DNA from: Candidatus Hydrogenedentota bacterium | Lineage (GTDB): Bacteria > Hydrogenedentota > Hydrogenedentia > Hydrogenedentales > SLHB01 | Assembly: GCA_007130675.1 (NCBI GenBank) | Contig: SLSB01000504.1 | Location: 1-9,819 of the forward strand | Length of the DNA: 9,819 nt | Direction of reading: 5' to 3' | Part shown: piece after piece, positions 1 to 5,904 of the stretch | Layout of the letters: every line of letters starts with the position of its first letter | Numbering within the stretch: position 1 is the stretch's first letter | Translations under genes and position numbers: made by a program | Notes under the pieces: model-generated | Seen by the model: the letters and a program-made list of their open reading frames with translations, nothing else | The model's database searches: none | What the model was told of the DNA's origin: nothing

Positions 1-634
1 TACCGGCCTCGCGGTCGTTGGGCACCACTACATCGAATCCCTTGAAAGCGCCCGCGCGCGCGCGTGAATCGCCTACGGTGAGGAGCTTGTGTTTGGCGGC
101 GCACGCTACCACCGTCTCGAGCACGCGCTCGGTAGCCACCGACGACACCTGGTCGACCACCACGATGGCGTCAACTTCCGGGGCCAGGGTTTCGATGTTG
201 GCCACGATCTGGTCTTCGAGTTCGCCGGTGATAAAGGTGGGCGAGGGGGTGTCGGTGCGCAGGATCTCCTGCGTCGGGATATTGAACCCGCCAGCGCGCA
301 GTTTTCCGTACGTGTTGGTCGGCCGGGAGGGGTCTGTTACGACATAGTCGGTATTGACGTTTCGCAGCGCAAACTCGTGGCGAACGATACCCGCGTTTAC
401 ATCGTCGCCGACGTAGCCGACCATGTACGTCGTTGCGCCAAGGGCGGCCACATTGCATGCGGCATTGCCCGCCGCACCGGGGTTGTGGCGGCGTTCGTGC
501 ACCTCGTAGACCGGGATCGGCGCCTCGAGACTGACGCTGGTCACGGCGCCGTAGACGTTTTCATCGAGATAGATATCGCCCACCACCATGACGCGGGCGT
601 GTTTGAACCGGTTCAGTACATCGGTGTAGTTCAT
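1..634 (-). CDS. PfkB-family sugar kinase, RfaE/HldE kinase-domain-like (3' part cut off by the window edge)
   Basis: The first 211 residues are visible and the C-terminus lies beyond base 1. The sequence follows the heptose-7-phosphate kinase (RfaE/HldE domain 1) branch of the ribokinase/PfkB fold. It shows VVGDIYLDENVYG at residues 17-29, SLEAPIPVYEV at 35-45 (family form SPEAPVPV), the glycine-rich sugar-binding loop PGAAGNAACNVAALG at 52-66, VGYVGDD at 72-78, and DSRARAGAFKGFDVVVPN at 189-206, which matches the usual 'D.R...F.g....PN..E' stretch. The family transfers phosphate from ATP to a sugar phosphate in the cytoplasm; in HldE this feeds ADP-heptose for lipopolysaccharide. The exact substrate cannot be told here, because the C-terminal GAGD catalytic motif and any fused nucleotidyltransferase domain are off-window. 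The loop reads GAAGN rather than the usual GGAAN. Start at 634 was chosen because family homology begins there and a GGGGAG lies 11 bases upstream; another ATG at 655-653 is out of frame. The upstream gene on the same strand is the DUF4838 protein, 132 bases away. I am confident of the kinase family and much less of heptose specificity. Confidence 0.88.
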   Translation of the reverse strand, partial: MNYTDVLNRFKHARVMVVGDIYLDENVYGAVTSVSLEAPIPVYEVHERRHNPGAAGNAACNVAALGATTYMVGYVGDDVNAGIVRHEFALRNVNTDYVVTDPSRPTNTYGKLRAGGFNIPTQEILRTDTPSPTFITGELEDQIVANIETLAPEVDAIVVVDQVSSVATERVLETVVACAAKHKLLTVGDSRARAGAFKGFDVVVPNDREAG

Positions 635-659
635 TTGGTTTATTGCTCCCCATTGGTTC

Positions 660-688
660 CACACTCACGGACTCGTGAGCGAAGTGTG
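660..688. other. Stem-loop in the leader of the sugar kinase gene
   Basis: The inner arms CTCACG (664-669) and CGTGAG (674-679) pair perfectly around a GACT loop. Outer arms CACA (660-663) and TGTG (685-688) can extend the stem past a five-base bulge (680-684). It lies 26-54 bases upstream of the kinase start codon. On the minus strand no T-run follows it, so it does not look like an intrinsic terminator for the DUF4838 gene. It may be a leader structure, a transcript-stability element or a protein site; the sequence does not decide. Confidence 0.4.
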
Positions 689-696
689 ACGGCCAA

Positions 697-726
697 ATTA
701 CACCATAAAGCAGGCCCGAACACCAA
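697..726 (-). promoter_or_regulatory. Weak sigma-70-type promoter candidate for the sugar kinase
   Basis: On the minus strand, TTGGTG (726-721) is followed after 18 bases by TGTAAT (702-697), five of six matches to the -10 consensus but only three of six at -35. Transcription would begin near 690, placing the 660-688 stem-loop at the very 5' end of the message. If real, the kinase has its own promoter besides any read-through from the DUF4838 gene. Confidence 0.25.
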
Positions 727-766
727 ACGGATCCCGAATTCATGTTTCTCGCCGGCTGAATCCGCG

Positions 767-3025
767 CTACCGTTCTCGCACCATGAAGAAACGGTCCACG
801 TAAATCGCTTCGACCTGTTCCGGGTTGTTGACCGGCGCCACCCAGAAATACATGCCCGGGGCAAGGTCGTGTGCGCCCAAATCGAGCGCCGTGTAATCAT
901 CTCCTGCAACTTCAGCCAACGAGACGGTGCGTTGCGTCACCGTTCGGCGCTCACGCGCGTCGTAAATGCCTACGGTAAGCGCCGGGCCGGAATCCGCCAC
1001 TGCGTCGCAACGTATTTCGACGTAACATTGCCAGGGATTGCCCGCGGACACGTCTTCGTGGATCTCACACTGGACCGCCCACTGCGTGTGGGTTGCGGGC
1101 ATGCGCGCGGCGGACGCGTCAGCGGCGGCCGGATCGTCCACAAAAGCGCTCCAGCCAGCGTCGATGCCGAACAGATTAAACCGGTTATCCTCGATAAGGA
1201 TGTAGTCTTCCTCCGGCAACCCTTCGCAAATGGCGGGCAATGGTCCCGGCGGACGAAAGCGAGCCCGTAGCATTCGTGCGTACTCGCCAAACGGGCGGCC
1301 CTCGCGGTAAGTATTGGCATCGAAAGCTTCCGCGCGCGCAATGAAATCCTCGGCAAATGCCTGCGGGTCGGTTGCTCCAGGCAACGGCACGTCCGCGCGT
1401 TTTGCAGCCCCCTTCAGCTCGTAGTAACGGTTCAACAGGACATTATCCAACGGCATGCGCGCCCGCGCCACGCGGCCGCCAATCACGGGGTCGGCTTCCA
1501 CGCGGCGCTCGGCTTCGTCAAACAATTCGATGGCGCGAAACACGTCTTCAGGTGGAAACCACGCCGCCGTGTCGGACATATAACACCGCAGGTACACGTC
1601 CGAACCTTCGGCCGCATCATGGATGAGGTCGATGTACGCGCGAAGCGGTTCCGCCGCCGTCCCGTAATACCCCTCGAGGAATTCGTTGATCAGGGCCTCG
1701 CCGTCGCGGGTGGGGTCCCACATAAGCTTGGCCAGTACCCAGGCCCGCAACTCGGGGAAATCGCTGATCGAACAGCTCGAGTCGCCCTGCTCGAAGAGCC
1801 CGATCACGTTGTTCTCGACAAAGAATCGGATATTCGGCGCCAGCACCCGCAGGTTGGGATGCGGGAGGATGTAATTGCGGAAATTGGTCACATAATCCCA
1901 CACGAACAGATGAGGCGCAATGGCGCTCCACGCCTCCATATCCTCTTTGAAATCCGCATTCTGGGGACCCGTCGCCAGTGGTTGCGAGAACGAGCACTCG
2001 ATCGAGCAAAGCTGAATCATGACATTGTGGCGGGGCGTCACACCCTCGGGGGCTCTTCGCGTATACTGGTAGGCGAGGGTCAGCACCAGAAAATCGGGGT
2101 ATTCCTTCTCGATCTCCTCCGCCACGGCATTCACGAAGTGCAGCAACGACCCTGAAGGCGACCCTGCCGCGTCGTCCAGAGCCTTGCATTGCGCGCACTG
2201 GCAATTGCCGTGCCAGTCGTTCTGTGAAACGGAGATCATGCCCGCTTCGGGATCGCGGCGAATCCATTCAAGGGCATTCTTGACGAACTCGGCCCGCATC
2301 GCCTCGTTGGTCAGGCAGAGCTGGCTTCGTTCGGCGCGCCTTACGCCATCTATCTCGCTGTACCACTCGGGATGTTGCTCGAAATAGCGGTCGGGAGGCA
2401 GAATCCGATCGAAGGTGTGGCACCAGCCGAGAATAGTGTAGTGCCCGCCGTATTCCTCTGGCGCCCTCACGAAATGGCCGTTGCACTTGCTGCGTGCGGC
2501 ATACACCCCGTCGAATGCGCCCCGGTAAAATGCCTCGCGGTAGACGAGTTGGGGCGTGTACACCACATCGAGTGCCGGAATGCGGAGGGTGGGTTTCTCG
2601 GGAACAAATCCCTCGGAGGCCGACCACCATCGGCACCCTACGGCATCCTCAAGAAACGTGTATACGGCATAGAGGGTCCCCCGAGGCCGGCCGCCCGCAA
2701 GATAAACGCGATCCCCCGCGGTCTTCATGACGATGCCGTCGTGACCGAGGGTTTCGAGATCAACGTCTGGGAATGCCCGCCCAAAATGCGTGCACGGACC
2801 GACCACAATGGCTTTCGCATCCTCACCGGCCGTCTCGCGGATGGGAAATACTGCCCCCGTCACCGCCTCGAGGTGCTCCTGCAGTTCGCGCGCGGCCGTC
2901 CGCTCCGGTGCTAGGGCATCTTCAGCGACCACGATTATCCAATCGGTGGCGCCCTCTTGAGAAAGCACCAATTCGCCCGAGACTTGGGCTGTCAGCACCA
3001 TGAGGATCGCTGCGGTGAGATGCAT
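767..3025 (-). CDS. Secreted DUF4838-domain protein (glycoside-hydrolase-like)
   Basis: 752 residues. Residues 1-17 look like a short signal peptide (hydrophobic run TAAILMVLTAQVSG), so the protein is probably exported. Residues about 28-150 match the alpha-glucuronidase N-terminal-like domain often found before DUF4838: IIVVAED, TAARELQEHLEAVTG (43-57), and LAGGRPRGTLYAVYTFLED (109-127). Residues about 165-440 are the DUF4838 core, with YFEQHPEWYSEIDG (214-227), SVSQNDWHGNCQCAQC (265-280), WDYVTNF (376-382) and GLFEQGDSS (409-417). A helical stretch follows (440-590), and residues about 605-752 look like a beta-rich accessory domain. DUF4838 is related to TIM-barrel glycoside hydrolases but has no settled substrate, so I assign only a probable role on extracellular glycans. 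An in-frame start lies upstream at 3220, but 3025 is preferred: an AAGGAG (3038-3033) sits seven bases before it and it begins directly with the signal peptide. The kinase lies 132 bases downstream; the aminotransferase is divergent. Confident in the family, not in the activity. Confidence 0.9.
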   Translation of the reverse strand: MHLTAAILMVLTAQVSGELVLSQEGATDWIIVVAEDALAPERTAARELQEHLEAVTGAVFPIRETAGEDAKAIVVGPCTHFGRAFPDVDLETLGHDGIVMKTAGDRVYLAGGRPRGTLYAVYTFLEDAVGCRWWSASEGFVPEKPTLRIPALDVVYTPQLVYREAFYRGAFDGVYAARSKCNGHFVRAPEEYGGHYTILGWCHTFDRILPPDRYFEQHPEWYSEIDGVRRAERSQLCLTNEAMRAEFVKNALEWIRRDPEAGMISVSQNDWHGNCQCAQCKALDDAAGSPSGSLLHFVNAVAEEIEKEYPDFLVLTLAYQYTRRAPEGVTPRHNVMIQLCSIECSFSQPLATGPQNADFKEDMEAWSAIAPHLFVWDYVTNFRNYILPHPNLRVLAPNIRFFVENNVIGLFEQGDSSCSISDFPELRAWVLAKLMWDPTRDGEALINEFLEGYYGTAAEPLRAYIDLIHDAAEGSDVYLRCYMSDTAAWFPPEDVFRAIELFDEAERRVEADPVIGGRVARARMPLDNVLLNRYYELKGAAKRADVPLPGATDPQAFAEDFIARAEAFDANTYREGRPFGEYARMLRARFRPPGPLPAICEGLPEEDYILIEDNRFNLFGIDAGWSAFVDDPAAADASAARMPATHTQWAVQCEIHEDVSAGNPWQCYVEIRCDAVADSGPALTVGIYDARERRTVTQRTVSLAEVAGDDYTALDLGAHDLAPGMYFWVAPVNNPEQVEAIYVDRFFMVRER

Positions 3026-3032
3026 TGGAATG

Positions 3033-3038
3033 CTCCTT
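3033..3038 (-). promoter_or_regulatory. Ribosome binding site that sets the DUF4838 gene start
   Basis: AAGGAG on the minus strand, seven bases before the ATG at 3025. It argues against the longer open frame that begins at 3220, whose extra 65 residues are rich in Arg, Pro and Ala and show no signal peptide or domain. Confidence 0.8.
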
Positions 3039-3069
3039 GCCTCGCGTTTGCACGCACTGTGTGTACCAA

Positions 3070-3098
3070 AGTATACGAATGCGCGGCATGCCGCGCCA
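3070..3098 (-). promoter_or_regulatory. Promoter candidate with overlapping palindromic operator, DUF4838 gene
   Basis: A TATACT -10 box (3075-3070, minus strand) lies about 45 bases upstream of the start codon. The hexamer 17 bases upstream, TGGCGC, is a poor -35, so the promoter may need an activator or another sigma factor. A perfect 16-bp palindrome, GCGCGGCATGCCGCGC (3081-3096), fills most of the spacer and reaches into the -35 position, where a bound regulator would affect polymerase access directly. The -10 match is clear; the operator role is inferred from position and symmetry. Confidence 0.4.
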
Positions 3099-3165
3099 CC
3101 CGCCCCGCTGTCTTGAGCTGCCGGGTTTGCCTGCTCTGCCCCAATCGGATGCGGGAAACGCGATG

Positions 3166-3194
3166 TTGGCTTTGTTGCAGACGGTGAGTATACT
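3166..3194 (+). promoter_or_regulatory. Sigma-70-type promoter candidate for the aminotransferase gene
   Basis: TTGGCT (3166-3171, four of six matches) and TATACT (3189-3194, five of six) are separated by exactly 17 bases. Transcription would begin near 3201, giving a leader of about 83 bases before the ATG at 3284. No strong terminator follows the aminotransferase gene, so the same promoter may also serve the alarmone synthetase gene. Confidence 0.5.
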
Positions 3195-3283
3195 AGGAGC
3201 CTTGGCGATCGAAACCGCATTTGCAGTGGTTTGGGGCCGTATTGTGAGGTTTTTGAGACTCAAGCGGAAAGGTATAGAGCATC

Positions 3284-4567
3284 ATGGCGACGCAGGCAGC
3301 AACATCGATATCGATTCAACATGACGGGGAACCCAAGGCGAATGCAATCCGCGAGCGTCTCGATGCCGTGGTCGGCAAGGGCCAGCGCACGTACACGCCC
3401 TCGCAGGTGACAGTGAAAAGCGCCAAAGGTTCTTACCTTTGGACCGTGGACGACCGGAAACTCGTTGATTTTACGTCTGGGGTGCTGGTGGCCAACCTCG
3501 GGCACGATCACCCACGGTTTGAGGAGCTGTGCCGAGAGTACGCAGACGGGCTCCCGCGAAACGCCTACAACATGGTCGCCGAGATCGAAGTCATCGCTGC
3601 CGAGCGGCTGCTCAAGAGCATGGCCGCCACCAACCCGAAGGCCGAGAAACTGTTCTGGGCCGCGAGCGGTTCCGAGGGCATCCAGAAGGCCATGTGGGCC
3701 GCCCAGCACAAAGCCCCCGAGCGCCAGATCCTGTTGGCCACTCGATACGGATTCCACGGGAAGAAGGGTCTGGCGGGCGATGTGACTGGCGCCGAAAGCC
3801 TCAACCCGAACGTCCGCTTCGTGTCGTTTCCGATGAAAGAGGAAAAGCCCCAGTCATTTTATCAGGACGAACTCGATGCATTCGCCGAAGAGTTCGACGG
3901 GCAGATCGCGCTGTTGATTACCGAGCCGTACCTGGGGGCGGCGGGGTCGTTTCATCCGCCCAAATGGTACCACCAGATGCTGCAGGCATGGTGCGAACAG
4001 CACGGGGTAGTCTTGATTTTTGACGAGGTGCAGGCGTGCCATGGCCGTACGGGCAACATGTACGCCTACGAGAGCTACGAGGTGCAACCCGATCTCGTGG
4101 TGCTGGGCAAGGGCATCGCCAATGGCGAACCGGCCGCCGCGGTCATCGGCCGTGCGGATCTCATCGACGCCATGGGATACGGCGAAGCCTCGGATACCTT
4201 CAGCGGCAACCCCCGGGCCTGCGCCGCTATTTGCGCCGTGCTCGATGTATTCGAAGAAGAAGGGGTAATCGATAAAGCCCGCGCTGCCGCAAGAGATATT
4301 GGCGAACGGCTCTGCGCGCTGCCAGACGCGTTTCCTTTCGTCAAGACGGTCCGAGGGGAAGGGCTGGTGTATGGCATCGAGATCGAGAACGCCGAACTCG
4401 CCAACCGCTGTGTGCTCGAGGCCTACTACGGCACGGGAGATGCCGGCGTGCACTTGCTCGGGCCACTTGCGGGTACCGTGCTTCGCGTGAGCCCGCCGCT
4501 TCTCATCAGCGAGAGCGAAATCGCCGAGGCTTTCGCGATTATCGAACAGGCTTGGGCGCGCATATAA
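3284..4567 (+). CDS. Class III PLP-dependent aminotransferase (4-aminobutyrate aminotransferase-like)
   Basis: 427 residues, matching the usual length of the GabT/acetylornithine aminotransferase group (fold type I). Visible motifs in order: GHDHP at 73-77, the cofactor-phosphate loop SGSEG at 128-132, FDEVQ at 246-250 with D247 expected to contact the pyridine nitrogen of PLP, the Schiff-base lysine K276 in VVLGKGIANGEP, and SDTFSGNP at 303-310 where T305 should hold the cofactor phosphate. The family moves an amino group, usually from an omega-amine or amino acid to 2-oxoglutarate, in the cytoplasm. The substrate cannot be read from sequence; GabT-like is the nearest group I recall. One small oddity is ACHGRTG (251-257), with His in place of the common aromatic residue before GRTG. 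The start is supported by GGAAAGG (3266-3272) 11 bases upstream. The gene is divergent from the DUF4838 gene and followed after 83 bases by the alarmone synthetase on the same strand, probably co-transcribed. Confidence 0.93.
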   Translation: MATQAATSISIQHDGEPKANAIRERLDAVVGKGQRTYTPSQVTVKSAKGSYLWTVDDRKLVDFTSGVLVANLGHDHPRFEELCREYADGLPRNAYNMVAEIEVIAAERLLKSMAATNPKAEKLFWAASGSEGIQKAMWAAQHKAPERQILLATRYGFHGKKGLAGDVTGAESLNPNVRFVSFPMKEEKPQSFYQDELDAFAEEFDGQIALLITEPYLGAAGSFHPPKWYHQMLQAWCEQHGVVLIFDEVQACHGRTGNMYAYESYEVQPDLVVLGKGIANGEPAAAVIGRADLIDAMGYGEASDTFSGNPRACAAICAVLDVFEEEGVIDKARAAARDIGERLCALPDAFPFVKTVRGEGLVYGIEIENAELANRCVLEAYYGTGDAGVHLLGPLAGTVLRVSPPLLISESEIAEAFAIIEQAWARI

Positions 4568-4650
4568 CCGGTGCAGTGCTGACTCGATAGTCCGCACGTC
4601 CCGCGGGCGCGTACGAAAGACTTTTTCTGCAGACAGGCAAAGGCGAGGAT

Positions 4651-5868
4651 ATGCGAATACCGGAACGGCGCAAACTCGAGGAAGAGTACCGCGGCCAGGC
4701 GGCCAAATACGATGCCGTCGCACAACGGCTGTTACGGCGCTTGCAGCGATTGATCGAGACCGCGGGGATTAATGCATCGATAAAATACCGCGTCAAATCG
4801 TTTAACAGCTACTTCGAAAAGATTCTGCGTTTACGCAAGCACGGGGCCTCCCGCACGGTTCTGACCGACGTGATTGGGTTCCGCGTGATCTGCCCGTTCT
4901 TGTCCGATCTCGCTACGGTCGAGCGAATTCTTCACAAGCATTTCCGCGTGCTCGAGACGGAATCCAAGGGAGCAGAGCACTCGTTCCGCGAGTTTGGTTA
5001 CTCGTCCGTACACGTAATGATCGATCTCACACAGGACCTCAAGGTACGGGCACTCCCCTCGACCAAGCGCGTGGCCGAAGTCCAGTTGCGGACCATCCTG
5101 CAAGACGCCTGGGCCGAGGTCGAGCACGAACTGGTGTACAAATCCGAGACCACGTTGCTCGATGAACCCATCAAGCGCAAACTGGCTTCGCTCAATGCCA
5201 CCTTGACGCTGTCGGACATCATCTTCCAGGAGATTCGCGAATACCAGCGCGAAGTTCAGGAGCGCGAGAACCGGCGCAAGGCAAGTGTCGAAGAGCGGGC
5301 CTTGTCGTACGAGACCGTGCCGGGGCTGGATGAACAGGATCTCTCGTTCATCCGCCAGGACGATGCGGAGGCGCCGCGGCCGGTGCCGCATCGAAACGAA
5401 TTGGAACGCCTCATTTTCGAGGCGCTGGCCGCGCACAGCAGCGATGAATTCGAGAAGGCCATCGAGCTGTATTCGCGCGTGTTGCACATGAAGACCAACC
5501 GGCATGTCCGCTCGGTCATCTACAACCACCGGGGCATGGCCTATCTGGCGCTGTCGCAATACCAGCGCGCGATGAAGGATTTCTCCAGCGCCATTCGTTT
5601 TAACCCTGACAACTTCCGCGCGCTCAACAACCGGGCTTTGGCATGCCGCATTCGCCGCGAATACCAGGCTGCCCTCGAAGACCTGAACCGTTCGCTTTCC
5701 ATCAATGCAATTCAGACAGAGGCCTACTACATCCGTGCGTTGACGCACTTCGACCTGCACGATTACTCGAAGGCGATCGAGGACTGCGAAAGCGTCTTGA
5801 ACATCAAACCCGGTTTCGCGGTCGCCCAGCACCTCAAGGAGCTTATCCTCGCAAGGGCCACCAAGTGA
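4651..5868 (+). CDS. Small alarmone synthetase (RelA/SpoT synthetase domain) with C-terminal TPR repeats
   Basis: 405 residues. Residues about 20-205 form a RelA/SpoT nucleotidyltransferase domain resembling single-domain (p)ppGpp synthetases: YRVKSFNSYFEK (46-57), DVIGFRVICPF (73-83) with the probable metal ligand D73, FGYSSVH (115-121) with Y117 and H121 of the nucleotide pocket, and AEVQLRT (142-148) with E143, Q145 and R147, followed by WAEVEHELVYK (154-164). The expected catalytic residues appear present, so the enzyme is probably active, transferring pyrophosphate from ATP to GDP or GTP. There is no HD hydrolase domain before it and no TGS or ACT domain after it, so it is not a long RSH protein. 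A charged, likely helical linker (195-250) leads to four tetratricopeptide repeats at about 251-284, 288-321, 322-355 and 356-389, a module that usually binds proteins. AAAGG (4639-4643) seven bases upstream supports the start. It lies 83 bases after the aminotransferase and is convergent with the next gene. No adjacent small antitoxin gene is seen, which argues against a classic toxic-SAS pair. Confidence 0.9.
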   Translation: MRIPERRKLEEEYRGQAAKYDAVAQRLLRRLQRLIETAGINASIKYRVKSFNSYFEKILRLRKHGASRTVLTDVIGFRVICPFLSDLATVERILHKHFRVLETESKGAEHSFREFGYSSVHVMIDLTQDLKVRALPSTKRVAEVQLRTILQDAWAEVEHELVYKSETTLLDEPIKRKLASLNATLTLSDIIFQEIREYQREVQERENRRKASVEERALSYETVPGLDEQDLSFIRQDDAEAPRPVPHRNELERLIFEALAAHSSDEFEKAIELYSRVLHMKTNRHVRSVIYNHRGMAYLALSQYQRAMKDFSSAIRFNPDNFRALNNRALACRIRREYQAALEDLNRSLSINAIQTEAYYIRALTHFDLHDYSKAIEDCESVLNIKPGFAVAQHLKELILARATK

Positions 5869-5904
5869 ACGCACGGCGGGTCAGCCCCGAGCACTCAGCC
5901 GGCG

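Noticed and set aside
53..66. Alternating CG tract, possible Z-DNA or slippage site
   Set aside because: It encodes Arg-Ala-Arg-Ala in frame within the kinase, and the reading frame with its PN motif continues correctly after it, so no frameshift is indicated.
89..1270. Plus-strand open frame (393 codons) crossing the kinase, the intergenic gap and the end of the DUF4838 gene
   Set aside because: It overlaps two well-supported minus-strand genes and has no recognisable domain.
3026..3220. 65-residue N-terminal extension of the DUF4838 protein
   Set aside because: The extension has no domain, would put the signal peptide internally, and covers the palindrome and the -10 box; the downstream ATG has a well-spaced AAGGAG.
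4568..4650. Possible terminator (CCCGCGGG with a later CTTTTT)
   Set aside because: The short palindrome leaves no real loop and the T-run is well separated from it, so I do not call a terminator.
4651..5868. Toxic-SAS toxin-antitoxin pair
   Set aside because: There is no small gene next to the synthetase on the same strand; the neighbours are a full-length aminotransferase and a convergent secreted protein.
4831..5874. Minus-strand open frame (347 codons) opposite the alarmone synthetase
   Set aside because: The plus-strand product has unmistakable RelA/SpoT and TPR motifs; the antisense translation shows none.
5869..5904. Possible bidirectional terminator between the convergent genes
   Set aside because: Only weak GC-rich pairing and a TCAGCC direct repeat are present, with no T-run on either strand.
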